From Flavobacterium amnicola (GTDB lineage Bacteria; Bacteroidota; Bacteroidia; Flavobacteriales; Flavobacteriaceae), in NCBI RefSeq assembly GCF_004122165.1, contig NZ_SBKO01000002.1, forward strand, positions 248,001-312,000: a stretch of 64,000 nt of DNA, given 5' to 3'. A program made the translations under genes and the position numbers. How positions within the stretch are numbered: the stretch's first letter is position 1; every line of letters starts with the position of its first letter. The notes beneath the pieces were generated by a model that saw only the letters and a list, made by a program, of their open reading frames with translations, searched no databases and was not told where the DNA came from. Positions 1-8,398 of this stretch are shown in pieces.

Positions 1-210
1 ACCAGACATGGTTTCAACAATAACCGTAGTATCCGCTAATTCTGCTATTTTACCATGCATACCACTTTTAGTAACAATTTTGTCTCCTACTTTTAGTGAA
101 GCTTCAAATTCTCTTTCTTTTTTAATTTTTGATTGTTGTGGTCGAATCATAAAAAAATAGATTACCACAAACATTAATATATATGGTAAAAACTGTGCAA
201 TTTGAGTCAT
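1..210 (-). CDS. yajC: YajC, preprotein translocase accessory subunit (3' part cut by window edge)
   Basis: Reading on the minus strand from the ATG at 210, the protein begins MTQIAQFLPYILMFVVIYFF, one membrane helix at about residues 5-21, followed by the IRPQQ motif and a basic stretch. That helix plus RPQQ is the YajC signature; the next part (VGDKIVTKSGMHGKIAEL) is the conserved YajC core. YajC associates with SecDF at the Sec translocon; secDF lies about 8 kb away on the same strand. The frame is open to base 1, so only about 70 residues are present. The start is 2 nt past the stop of the DUF1573 gene, so the two are co-transcribed with nusB, an order common in Bacteroidota. Confidence 0.93.
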   Translation of the reverse strand, partial: MTQIAQFLPYILMFVVIYFFMIRPQQSKIKKEREFEASLKVGDKIVTKSGMHGKIAELADTTVIVETMSG

Positions 211-212
211 TT

Positions 213-725
213 TTATTTAGTTTTTGGTGTTACAAAGGCTTTAAACTTAAGGACTTCATGTCCTTCTTCTGTATTGGTTGAAAGTGTAATCGATTTTTTT
301 TGCTCTCCTGGTTTATTCGTAGAATTAAATGAAAATTTTATCTCACCAACTTCTCCTGGTAAAATAGGTCGTTTAGTCCAATCAGGAATAGTACATCCAC
401 AGCTGGCTTGCGCATTCATGATTACTAAATCGGTTTTTCCCGTATTTTTTACTTTAAAAACGTGATTTACTATTTCACCTTCCTTTATGGTTCCAAAATC
501 AAAAATTTCACCACCAACAATTTCCAATATAGGATAGTTTTTGATTTTATTTTTATTTTGTTGTTCAAGCGACTCTTGCATACCAAAAGTATCGCTTGAT
601 AAATTTTGAGGGATCACTTTATTGTTTTCGTCAATTACAATTGATGCAAACTCTTCTTTGTTTTTACATGAAGTCGATGCTAAAATTGCTACAAGAGCAA
701 TCATTTTGATACTATTTTTAATCAT
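213..725 (-). CDS. DUF1573 lipoprotein
   Basis: 170 residues with a lipoprotein signal peptide: basic start, hydrophobic segment, and lipobox ASTSC with the acylated Cys at residue 20. A DUF1573 domain (immunoglobulin-like fold in known members) fills about residues 70-165 and shows its hallmarks: a FDFGTIKEG start, the CGC motif at 109-111 and the PILPGEVGEI turn. The family is widespread in Bacteroidota and usually sits, as here, between nusB and yajC; its molecular function is not established. It is probably anchored to a membrane facing the periplasm. Ten bases separate it from nusB upstream. Confidence 0.9.
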   Translation of the reverse strand: MIKNSIKMIALVAILASTSCKNKEEFASIVIDENNKVIPQNLSSDTFGMQESLEQQNKNKIKNYPILEIVGGEIFDFGTIKEGEIVNHVFKVKNTGKTDLVIMNAQASCGCTIPDWTKRPILPGEVGEIKFSFNSTNKPGEQKKSITLSTNTEEGHEVLKFKAFVTPKTK

Positions 726-735
726 AAATCAATAA

Positions 736-1680
736 TTACATTAATCCGCGACCGGCTTTTTTAAGTTTGCCATTGGCGGTAAAATCTTTTACTAAATTAT
801 CTAAAATTCCGTTGATAAATATAGAACTTTTTGGAGTAGAATATTCTTTAGCTAATTCTAAATATTCGTTAATTGTTACTTTGACGGGAATAGATGGAAA
901 TTTTAACAATTCACAAATAGCCATTTTTAAAATAATAGAATCGATTTCGGCAATACGATCCGACTCCCAATTTGGGGTCTTATCGGCATATTCTTTTCCT
1001 AAAGCGTCTTCGTTTAGAATTGTTTTTCTGAAAAGCTGTGAAACATACTCTTTATCTTCGGTATCATTATACAATTTCGGCACAAAGAAATTTCCGTTAT
1101 CAGTATCTTGAATAGATTTTAATTGTTTGTGGATAAGAGTGTTCACCAAAGGAATATCATCAATCCAAGTCAATTTATGGTCTTCCAAGTACTCGTATAA
1201 CTTAACATTAGGTGCTATGATATCAGTGAAAATTGCAATTACTAATTCTTTATCGTCATCGAAATTAGAAGCACTTTTACTCATATATTCATCATATATG
1301 TTACTTTCTTTAATCTCGTTTAAAAGAATAGTGATGTACTCATCATTCACTTTCCAGTTGTTGATTTTACGATTTTCTAAAGCAATGGATAACGAATTAT
1401 TATCATCTAACAATTGGAGTACTTTGTTACTGACGAACTTTAAATTTGGATTTTTCTCAGTTTTAGTTGCTAAATGTTTGTTTCTTGAAATTTCAAGGAA
1501 TTCCAATTCTTTTTTTCTAATTTCTACCAAAGTAGAAACCATGATAAGATACAAATCTTGAACATTTTCGATACTTTGAAACAAGAATTTTTCTTCTTTT
1601 TCAATATTATCAGAATGATTTTGATGCATGGCATATAGTGTTTGCATCACCTTTAGTCGAATATGTCTTCTATTTAACAC
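736..1680 (-). CDS. nusB: Transcription antitermination factor NusB
   Basis: 314 residues, the long Bacteroidota form of NusB (enterobacterial NusB is about 140). The N-terminus MLNRRHIRLKVMQTLYA matches the RNA-binding arginine-rich start; the C-terminal 140 residues contain the canonical helical core, including IAEIDSIILKMAICELL and VTINEYLELAKEYSTPKSSIFINGILDNL. The middle is a lineage-specific insertion rich in charged residues. NusB binds boxA RNA with NusE during rRNA transcription. The start codon is GTG, supported because the conserved RRHIR lies immediately after it and no ATG lies further upstream in frame. First gene of the nusB-DUF1573-yajC run; no clear -7 element was seen. Confidence 0.93.
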   Translation of the reverse strand: MLNRRHIRLKVMQTLYAMHQNHSDNIEKEEKFLFQSIENVQDLYLIMVSTLVEIRKKELEFLEISRNKHLATKTEKNPNLKFVSNKVLQLLDDNNSLSIALENRKINNWKVNDEYITILLNEIKESNIYDEYMSKSASNFDDDKELVIAIFTDIIAPNVKLYEYLEDHKLTWIDDIPLVNTLIHKQLKSIQDTDNGNFFVPKLYNDTEDKEYVSQLFRKTILNEDALGKEYADKTPNWESDRIAEIDSIILKMAICELLKFPSIPVKVTINEYLELAKEYSTPKSSIFINGILDNLVKDFTANGKLKKAGRGLM

Positions 1681-1705
1681 CTGTGTAAGAACTTTTAAAA
1701 TTAAG

Positions 1706-1730
1706 GAAGCGAAAGAATTTCTTTCGCTTC
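1706..1730 (-). terminator. Hairpin after the T9SS protein gene
   Basis: A 10-bp perfect stem (GAAGCGAAAG / CTTTCGCTTC) with a 5-nt loop lies 60 nt after the end of the gene stopping at 1790 and just ahead of nusB. The run after it on the minus strand is only moderately T-rich, so termination is likely but not certain. Confidence 0.6.
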
Positions 1731-1789
1731 ACAAAAATACAATTTTATTTAAATCTATAAAGAGATAAAAACACTAATTTAATTAGTCA

Positions 1790-4276
1790 TTAATTTTTAA
1801 TGATTTTTTTAGTGCTATACTTCCCATCTGCGATGATTTTTACCAAATAAATTCCATTAGAACAATTTCTTAAATCAATAGTCGTTTCAGAAGTAGCTGT
1901 GAAATCATTTTTTACAAATATTACTTTACCCATGATATCTGTAATTTCAATTTTCTCCGGAATTACATTACCCAATCTAATATTGAAAACATCGTTAAAT
2001 GGATTTGGAAAGATGGAAATATTTTCAAGCATAAACTCGGTAGTTCCTAATAATGCTGGTAAAGGAGACTGCCATATCCCACGTCCAAAAGTAGCCGCTG
2101 TAATATTATTATCTACATAATTAATATCTAAATCGGTTACTTTAACATTCGGTAAATTTGTTTCAAATGCTTGCCATGTTGACATCGTATCGTCAATATA
2201 ATACACTCCTAAATTAGTACCAACATATAAGGGATTACTTGAATTTAAAGCTTGATGTTTAATACAAAACTTGCCAATTGAAGGCAATCCTGACGCAATA
2301 TTTGTAAAAGTAGCACCACCATCCGTTGATTTTAATGCCTGTCCAGAAGTACCACTCGTAGTTATGTATACCACATTACTTAAAGTAGAATGTACACATA
2401 AAGATGTCACAGCAGACGAAGCAGTATATATCAAAGTAAAATTAATTCCTTTATCAGTACTTTTATAGATCTGAGAACCGTTAATAACATACATGATATT
2501 GTCATTACTCGGGTCAATTTCTACTAATTCTACATCTCCTGTACCAAAACTAGTAACATTTTGTTGCACCCAAGCATTACTTACTAACTTATACAATTGT
2601 GTATATCCAGCATATAATTCCCCTAAACTATTGATTGCCATTGGTGTTACCCAGTTACCTCCTGAATCATTGGTTCCTGTTTCTCCTGCAGGAGCACTAC
2701 ATATAAATGATGAATTACTTATGCCACCTGTAGTATTTTTATACAATGAACCTCCGTATTGAATAAATCCATATAGCGTATTTTGATTGTTTGGATCGAT
2801 CGCAACATCCATTCCATCACCACCCTGAATTCTTTTCCATTGATTATTATTAATGTACGCATGACACCCATTATCTTGATGCCCTGTCATTATTTTTGTT
2901 GATGTTTGTTTCGCAACTGCTAATTTGTAAACAATTTGGTTTTGAATTGTTTTGGTCAAATCAGTAAAATTAGTACCCCCATTTGTTGATACGTAAATTC
3001 CACCATCACTTCCACAATATAATTTATTACCAAAAAAACGTAAGATATGAATATCAGCATGTGTATAGGATGGAGTAACTGAATTCCAAACATTCACACG
3101 AGTTAGTGTAGTACCTCCATCTGTCGATTTCCAAACGTTCAAACAACCCGTATAAATTTCTTCTGCATTAGTATCAGATACACCTAAAGCATAATCATAC
3201 CAAGATTGAGTTGATTCGTTCACATCAGTAGTGGTATTTCTAGCTGCAAAAGTTACTCCTGAATCTACCGAACGATACACTCCTTGAAACCCATCAGAAG
3301 TAGTTGAGCTCAATACATAAACATAATTTGCATTCGCAGGGGTAACATCAATTACTAATCGTCCTGAAGTCGCAGGTAATCCAGTTGTTACAGCAGTAAA
3401 TGTACTTCCAGAGTCTGTAGATCTGTAAAATGTAGTAGTCGAAACCGCATATACCACTGTTGGGTCTGTTGGTTTGATTTTAATATCTTTAATATTGCCC
3501 GTTAATGTTCTTGTCCAACTTGTACCAGCATTTATTGACTTATATACCCCAGAACTAGTAGCCACCCAAACCATATTAGAATTCGATGGATTAACATAAA
3601 TATCCGAAGCTCTAGACGGTCCAGAGATTGTTCCTGTTATTGTCCAACTTGCACCACCATTTGTCGATTTATATACTCCAGCAAAATTAGTATCCGAATG
3701 GTTTCGGTCGCCAGTAGCAATGTAAATAATATTGGTATTATTTGGATCTATTGCAATTCCGGAAACTCCAATTTGAGGAAATTCATCAAATAACGAAACA
3801 AAAGAAGTTCCTCCATTGGTTGATTTCCATAAACTTCCTGCAGGAGTACCAACATATATGATATTTGGATTCGTTGGATCCACAGCAACAGCTTGAATTC
3901 TACCTTGACCATTTGAATTATAAGGTAAAGTTCCAAAAACAGGCTGCCAGTTACTTGTTGCTGCTAGTGATGATCTATTCGCAGCACGATTTAGTTTTTC
4001 TTTATTAAAAATATCCAATAATTGTTGGCTTGTTAAAATAGCACCATCATCGTTTAATTGATTTTCATTATTATTTAACCATCTCATGAATAATTTTGCA
4101 CCACTCCCTTTTGCATTTTTATCATGTGTTGACCAATAATTATCATAAGCTTGTTTCATTTCTTCAATGGAAGCAGTTTCGTTTTTATTCGCTAATGCTT
4201 TCATCCAAGGAGCTTCAGAAACATATTGCGCTGACATAGAGGTCGCTAAAAACAACAATAAAGTAATGTATTTCAT
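1790..4276 (-). CDS. Large secreted BNR/sortilin-like repeat protein with type IX secretion C-terminal domain
   Basis: 828 residues from the ATG at 4276. Signal peptide MKYITLLLFLATSMSAQ, then many repeats of the form GVYKSTNGGASWT / IAIDPNNTNIIYIATG, i.e. the Asp-box (BNR) beta-propeller pattern found in sortilin-like and sialidase-like folds. The last 75 residues (from ISIFPNPFNDVF, through IEITDIMGKVI, to GIYLVKIIADGKYSTKKIIKN) are a typical type A T9SS sorting domain, so the protein is probably exported by the type IX system and anchored at, or released from, the cell surface. No catalytic residues could be assigned; adhesion, glycan binding or peptidase roles are all possible. The frame is open to a TTG at 4303, but that TTG lies inside the -7 promoter element, so the ATG at 4276 is chosen. 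Confidence 0.88.
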   Translation of the reverse strand: MKYITLLLFLATSMSAQYVSEAPWMKALANKNETASIEEMKQAYDNYWSTHDKNAKGSGAKLFMRWLNNNENQLNDDGAILTSQQLLDIFNKEKLNRAANRSSLAATSNWQPVFGTLPYNSNGQGRIQAVAVDPTNPNIIYVGTPAGSLWKSTNGGTSFVSLFDEFPQIGVSGIAIDPNNTNIIYIATGDRNHSDTNFAGVYKSTNGGASWTITGTISGPSRASDIYVNPSNSNMVWVATSSGVYKSINAGTSWTRTLTGNIKDIKIKPTDPTVVYAVSTTTFYRSTDSGSTFTAVTTGLPATSGRLVIDVTPANANYVYVLSSTTSDGFQGVYRSVDSGVTFAARNTTTDVNESTQSWYDYALGVSDTNAEEIYTGCLNVWKSTDGGTTLTRVNVWNSVTPSYTHADIHILRFFGNKLYCGSDGGIYVSTNGGTNFTDLTKTIQNQIVYKLAVAKQTSTKIMTGHQDNGCHAYINNNQWKRIQGGDGMDVAIDPNNQNTLYGFIQYGGSLYKNTTGGISNSSFICSAPAGETGTNDSGGNWVTPMAINSLGELYAGYTQLYKLVSNAWVQQNVTSFGTGDVELVEIDPSNDNIMYVINGSQIYKSTDKGINFTLIYTASSAVTSLCVHSTLSNVVYITTSGTSGQALKSTDGGATFTNIASGLPSIGKFCIKHQALNSSNPLYVGTNLGVYYIDDTMSTWQAFETNLPNVKVTDLDINYVDNNITAATFGRGIWQSPLPALLGTTEFMLENISIFPNPFNDVFNIRLGNVIPEKIEITDIMGKVIFVKNDFTATSETTIDLRNCSNGIYLVKIIADGKYSTKKIIKN

Positions 4277-4300
4277 AAAACGGGTATATTTAGTTGTCTG

Positions 4301-4308
4301 CAAATATA
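4301..4308 (-). promoter_or_regulatory. -7 promoter element TATATTTG of the T9SS protein gene
   Basis: Exact match to the Bacteroidota -7 consensus TAnnTTTG on the minus strand, 24 nt before the ATG at 4276. It excludes the upstream in-frame TTG as start. A clear -33 TTG is not seen. Confidence 0.65.
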
Positions 4309-4326
4309 AAAAAGTTTAATATAGAA

Positions 4327-4359
4327 AAAGCCTTCTCATTATATAAATAAGAAGGCTTT
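4327..4359 (-). terminator. Rho-independent terminator of the amino-acid dehydrogenase gene
   Basis: Stem AAAGCCTTCT / AGAAGGCTTT with a 13-nt AT-rich loop, 20 nt past the stop at 4379 and followed on the minus strand by Ts. Confidence 0.8.
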
Positions 4360-4378
4360 AATTATTATTGAAACAAAC

Positions 4379-5482
4379 TTATTTTGCTATTTCTTTTTTT
4401 CTTAAATCGATACGATTTTGAGCAATTTTAAAGGCTGCTTCGTGTGTTGTAATTTTATTAGCATCTGCATAATCGAAAATTTCTAACGTGGTATTGTAGA
4501 TATTTTCAGTTCTACGCATTGCTTCGTCTTTACCGTAATGAGCAATTTCTCCATATACATTTATAATTCCACCGGCGTTAATTAAGAAATCTGGTGCATA
4601 TAAAATACCTTTATCTTTAAGCATTTGTCCATGTTTGATTTCGTTTGCCAACTGATTATTAGCAGCACCTGCAATCACTTGTGCTTTTAATTTTCCAATT
4701 GTGTCATCATTAATCGTTGCTCCAAGAGCACAAGGCGCATAAATATCTACATCAGCAGCATATAAATCATCCCCTGAAAATATTTTGGCTCCGTATTTAT
4801 TACCAATTTCTTGTAAACGTGCTTCATTAATATCAGAAATAACCACTTTTGCTCCTTCGGCAGTTAAATAGTCAACTAATGTTTCTCCTACGTGTCCAAT
4901 ACCTTGAACTAATACGCGTTTCCCATCAAGGTTGTCAGTACCAAATTTATATTTTGCAGCCGCTTTCATTCCCATATAAACACCGTAAGCTGTTACTGGA
5001 GAAGGATTTCCTGAACCACCGATTGCTTCCGATATACCGGTTACGTGAGTAGTATGCTGACGGATTAAGTCCATATCTGGAGTCGTTGTACCAACATCTT
5101 CAGCAGTAATATATCTACCACTTAAAGAATTCACAAACTGACCGAATTTAATAATCATTTCTGGAGTTTTATCTACTTTAGAATCTCCAATAATAACTGC
5201 TTTCCCCCCACCTAAATTCAATCCTGAAATAGCTGATTTGTAAGTCATTCCTCGAGACAAGCGCAGAACGTCATTTAACGCTTCCCATTCGTTTGTGTAT
5301 TTCCACATTCTAGTTCCGCCAAGTGCAGGTCCTAGAACAGTATTGTGTATACCAATAATTGCTTTTAAACCAGTATCTTTGTCGTTACAAAAAACAATTT
5401 GTTCGTGATTATCAAAAGAAAGTTGACCAAAAACTGGGTCTACTTTATGAAGTTCACTAGCTTTTAAAGATTCAGTGATCAT
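4379..5482 (-). CDS. Glu/Leu/Phe/Val dehydrogenase, probably leucine dehydrogenase
   Basis: 367 residues, the length of leucine/phenylalanine dehydrogenases rather than the 450-residue glutamate enzymes. The N-terminal half has the catalytic-domain motif LGGTRMWKY and GLNLGGGKAVI with the substrate lysine; the C-terminal half has the NAD-binding glycine motif in VLVQGIGHVGETL and the GAANNQL motif. The enzyme oxidatively deaminates branched-chain amino acids to 2-oxo acids with NAD, feeding degradation or branched fatty-acid primers, which are typical of Flavobacteria. Substrate choice among Leu, Val, Phe cannot be fixed from sequence alone. Single gene, with its own promoter (5524-5531) and terminator. 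Confidence 0.88.
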   Translation of the reverse strand: MITESLKASELHKVDPVFGQLSFDNHEQIVFCNDKDTGLKAIIGIHNTVLGPALGGTRMWKYTNEWEALNDVLRLSRGMTYKSAISGLNLGGGKAVIIGDSKVDKTPEMIIKFGQFVNSLSGRYITAEDVGTTTPDMDLIRQHTTHVTGISEAIGGSGNPSPVTAYGVYMGMKAAAKYKFGTDNLDGKRVLVQGIGHVGETLVDYLTAEGAKVVISDINEARLQEIGNKYGAKIFSGDDLYAADVDIYAPCALGATINDDTIGKLKAQVIAGAANNQLANEIKHGQMLKDKGILYAPDFLINAGGIINVYGEIAHYGKDEAMRRTENIYNTTLEIFDYADANKITTHEAAFKIAQNRIDLRKKEIAK

Positions 5483-5523
5483 ATTGAATGTTATTTTTGT
5501 TTTAGATTTATAAAAAACCGATG

Positions 5524-5531
5524 CAAAAGTA
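5524..5531 (-). promoter_or_regulatory. -7 promoter element TACTTTTG for the dehydrogenase gene
   Basis: Minus-strand TACTTTTG fits TAnnTTTG, with a TTG 21 nt upstream, matching the two-part Bacteroidota promoter. It lies 41 nt before the ATG at 5482. Confidence 0.65.
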
Positions 5532-5676
5532 CAGTTTTAAATCAAATGTTTGCAATTTTAAAGTAAAATATTCTAACTTCATTACATTTTTAATAATTTT
5601 ATTATTCGTAAATAATTCAACAAAATTGTATTTTTCATTGCAAATTTCACAACAAAAATCAAATTTAAACACATAA

Positions 5677-7437
5677 ATGAAAGAACTTAAGCAAATTAAC
5701 CATTACTTTCTGAAATATAAATTTCATTTTTTCGGTGGTATTTTAGCAACAATTGTAGCACAATTTTTTTCATTGGTTTCTCCTAAATTAATTAGTAAGT
5801 CGATTGCAGCAGTAGAAGACTACCTCAAACAGAACCAAACCAACCCACAAGCCATCAAAGAGTTACTAATTGAAAACATCTTTTATATCTCTCTTGCTGT
5901 TTTAGCTTCAGGTATTTTAACCTTTTTAATGCGACAAACATTGATTGTAATGTCAAGACATGTCGAATTTGACATGAAAAACGTGGTATTTAAGCAATAC
6001 GAACTGTTAACACAGCATTTCTATAAAAACAATCACACCGGTGATTTAATGAACAGAATCAGTGAAGATGTTGGGCGTGTACGAATGTATGTCGGACCTG
6101 CCGTAATGTATACTATAAATACGATTATTAGATTTGCGATTGTAATTATTTATATGGCGGAAGTATCCCCACAACTAACTTTACTAACGCTACTCCCACT
6201 TCCCATTTTAGCCTATTTCATCTTCAAACTGAGCACATCCATCAACAAAAAGAGTTTGGCTTTTCAAAAAAATTTATCTGATTTATCAAGTTACTCCCAA
6301 GAAGTTTTTTCAGGAATACGAGTGGTGAAATCCTACAGTATTGAAAATAAAATCCAATCCGCATTTGATGTGTTATCTTTAAAAAGCAATGAAAAGAGCT
6401 TAGAATTGGCCAAAACTCAAGCATTTTTTGGTCCTTTGATGTTATTATTGATTGGAATTAGCAATTTATTAGTGATCGCATTGGGAAGTTATATGTACAT
6501 CAACGGAAGTATTACCAAAATTGCGGTTATAGCAGAGTTCATCATCTATATTAATATGCTGGTGTGGCCGGTAACTTCTATTGGTTGGGTTTCTTCATTA
6601 GTTCAAGAGGCAGAAGCGTCACAAAAACGTATCAATGAGTTTTTAAAAATTGAACCTGAGATTCAAAATAATAACGCAAAACCAATTACTATTGAAGGCA
6701 ATATCACCTTCCATAATGTTTCCCTAACGTATGAAGATACTAATATTAAAGCACTAGATAACGTTTCCTTTGAGATAAAAAAAGGAGAAACCGTTGCTAT
6801 TATTGGCCGAACGGGCTCTGGAAAATCAACACTTTTATCGTTATTAAGTCGTTTATACGACCCTACTGAAGGCTATATATTAGTAGACGGTCATAATATT
6901 ATAGATATCAACTTAGAAAACCTCCGCTCCAGCATTGGTGTGGTGCCCCAAGATGCCTTTCTATTTTCGGATACTATTAAAAACAATATAAAATTTGGCA
7001 AAGAAAATGCCAGCGATGAAGAAATTGTTGTGGCAGCAAAAAATGCCGATGTTCATGATAACATTATTCATTTTAAAGAGCAATACGAAACGCTATTGGG
7101 CGAAAGGGGTATTTCGCTATCGGGTGGACAAAAACAGCGCGTATCCATCGCTAGAGCCCTTGTAAATGACCATCAAATTTTATTACTTGATGATTGTTTA
7201 TCGGCAGTTGACACAGAAACGGAAGAAGAAATTTTAAATAATCTCGAAACCATTTGCCAAGGAAAAACAACAATTATTGTAAGTCATCGTGTATCATCGG
7301 CCAAAAATGCCGATAAAATTTTCATATTAGATAACGGCAAGATTGTACAACAAGGCACTCACAATCAATTAATAAGTCAAGAAGGATATTATGCCGCACT
7401 TTATTTAAAACAGATTTCCGAAAAAGAATTGTTATAA
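5677..7437 (+). CDS. ABC exporter, fused membrane and ATPase domains (MsbA/multidrug type)
   Basis: 586 residues, a half-transporter that should work as a homodimer in the inner membrane. Six membrane helices span about residues 15-310; the nucleotide-binding domain follows, with Walker A GRTGSGKS at about 377-384, Q-loop GVVPQDAFLF, signature LSGGQKQR near 480, Walker B ILLLDD and switch SHR. The layout matches MsbA/LmrA/Sav1866 proteins that move lipids or drugs; nothing in the sequence decides between lipid A precursor and drug. It is divergent from the dehydrogenase gene and is followed 67 nt later by the PUR-type gene. No good -7 element was found upstream. Confidence 0.88.
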   Translation: MKELKQINHYFLKYKFHFFGGILATIVAQFFSLVSPKLISKSIAAVEDYLKQNQTNPQAIKELLIENIFYISLAVLASGILTFLMRQTLIVMSRHVEFDMKNVVFKQYELLTQHFYKNNHTGDLMNRISEDVGRVRMYVGPAVMYTINTIIRFAIVIIYMAEVSPQLTLLTLLPLPILAYFIFKLSTSINKKSLAFQKNLSDLSSYSQEVFSGIRVVKSYSIENKIQSAFDVLSLKSNEKSLELAKTQAFFGPLMLLLIGISNLLVIALGSYMYINGSITKIAVIAEFIIYINMLVWPVTSIGWVSSLVQEAEASQKRINEFLKIEPEIQNNNAKPITIEGNITFHNVSLTYEDTNIKALDNVSFEIKKGETVAIIGRTGSGKSTLLSLLSRLYDPTEGYILVDGHNIIDINLENLRSSIGVVPQDAFLFSDTIKNNIKFGKENASDEEIVVAAKNADVHDNIIHFKEQYETLLGERGISLSGGQKQRVSIARALVNDHQILLLDDCLSAVDTETEEEILNNLETICQGKTTIIVSHRVSSAKNADKIFILDNGKIVQQGTHNQLISQEGYYAALYLKQISEKELL

Positions 7438-7491
7438 ATAGTTTGGTTGTCACTATTTTTTTTATCAAATTTGGGCATCACAACACAAAAA

Positions 7492-7499
7492 TAAATTTG
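7492..7499 (+). promoter_or_regulatory. -7 promoter element TAAATTTG before the PUR-type gene
   Basis: Exact TAnnTTTG match only 5 nt before the first in-frame ATG (7505). Other promoters in this window place the ATG 18 nt or more after the element, so this site favours a start at 7526. Confidence 0.5.
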
Positions 7500-7504
7500 A
7501 TAGA

Positions 7505-7882
7505 ATGAGAATGAACGAAAATGATATGTTAGAAAAAGAAGAAATTTTTTCTAAGGTACTACGTGCAGGAAGAAGAACGTACTTTTTTGACGTACGCTCA
7601 ACTAAAGCTGATGATTACTATGTAACCATTACAGAAAGTAAAAAATTCACTGAAGAAGATGGTTCGTTTCACTTTAAAAAACACAAAATCTATTTATACA
7701 AAGAAGATTTTGCTGCCTTTAGAGATATTCTTGATGAAATGACCGAATTTGTTTTAAATCAAAAAGGAGAAGAAGTAATTTCGGAACGTCATCAAAAAGA
7801 TTTCAAAAAAGAATATCAAAATGAGGGACTAACGGATGAACCTCGCACGAATTTTACCGATATTGATTTTGACGATATTTAA
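7505..7882 (+). CDS. PUR-family (DUF3276) nucleic-acid-binding protein
   Basis: 125 residues from the first ATG. The segment EEIFSKVLRAGRRTYFFDVRS followed by DYYVTITESKKF and FKKHKIYLYKEDF is the DUF3276/PurA-like fold of Bacteroidota, related to eukaryotic Pur-alpha and thought to bind single-stranded DNA or RNA. The C-terminal 40 residues are charged and probably disordered. Three in-frame ATGs lie near the start (7505, 7511, 7526); a TAnnTTTG element ends at 7499, so the third (giving 118 residues starting MLEKEE) agrees best with promoter spacing, although the first is kept here. A strong terminator follows. Confidence 0.88.
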   Translation: MRMNENDMLEKEEIFSKVLRAGRRTYFFDVRSTKADDYYVTITESKKFTEEDGSFHFKKHKIYLYKEDFAAFRDILDEMTEFVLNQKGEEVISERHQKDFKKEYQNEGLTDEPRTNFTDIDFDDI

Positions 7883-7907
7883 TTAATTGTCAAAAAAATA
7901 AAGTAAC

Positions 7908-7940
7908 AAGCCTAAATTCTAACGATTTTAGGCTTTTTTT
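7908..7940. terminator. Bidirectional-looking terminator between the PUR gene and csaA
   Basis: Stem AAGCCTAAA / TTTAGGCTT with a 10-nt loop and a run of seven Ts on the plus strand. The T run overlaps the last codons of csaA, which converges from the other side. Confidence 0.82.
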
Positions 7941-8277
7941 ATGCAATTCGCAGTCCGTTTTCTACTGTTTTATCACTTGTTAGCAGTATTATTTCATTTT
8001 CTAACCCAACCGATCCTAAAACCAAACATTCGCTCATAAACGTACCAATTTGCTTTTTAGGAAAGTTCACCACGGCAACAATTTGTTTTTGCACTAAATC
8101 TTCTTTCGAATAACATTTTGTAATTTGTGCCGATGATTTTTTGATTCCGATCTCTGGTCCAAAATCGATTACAAGTTGGTATGCTGGTTTTCTAGCTTCC
8201 GGAAAATCGTTGACTTCAATAATAGTTCCAACTCGCATTTCCACTTTTTCGAAATCGTTCCAAGTAATTGTTTCCAT
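7939..8277 (-). CDS. csaA: CsaA-type tRNA-binding-domain protein (chaperone CsaA)
   Basis: 112 residues, exactly the usual CsaA length. The whole protein is one OB-fold tRNA-binding domain of the EMAPII/MetRS-beta type: VEMRVGTIIEVNDFPEARKPAYQLVIDFG, then SSAQITKCY and VVNFPKKQIGTFMSECLVLG. CsaA dimers bind tRNA and have been described as export-related chaperones; here it lies next to secDF, separated by a terminator. The name rests on family similarity; whether it acts on proteins or only RNA cannot be told. Confidence 0.85.
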   Translation of the reverse strand: METITWNDFEKVEMRVGTIIEVNDFPEARKPAYQLVIDFGPEIGIKKSSAQITKCYSKEDLVQKQIVAVVNFPKKQIGTFMSECLVLGSVGLENEIILLTSDKTVENGLRIA

Positions 8278-8351
8278 AATTAATAGATTTTAATATTGTG
8301 GCTTCGGACTTCGAGAATCTCAGACCACGTCCTCAATCATCAATAACAAAA

Positions 8352-8379
8352 AAAAGTCCCAATTGCTTGGGACTTTAAA
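8352..8379 (-). terminator. Terminator of secDF
   Basis: Perfect stem AAAGTCCCAA / TTGGGACTTT with a 4-nt loop, 20 nt past the secDF stop, with a T run on the minus strand. Confidence 0.85.
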
Positions 8380-8398
8380 AATATTTAAAACTTCTGAA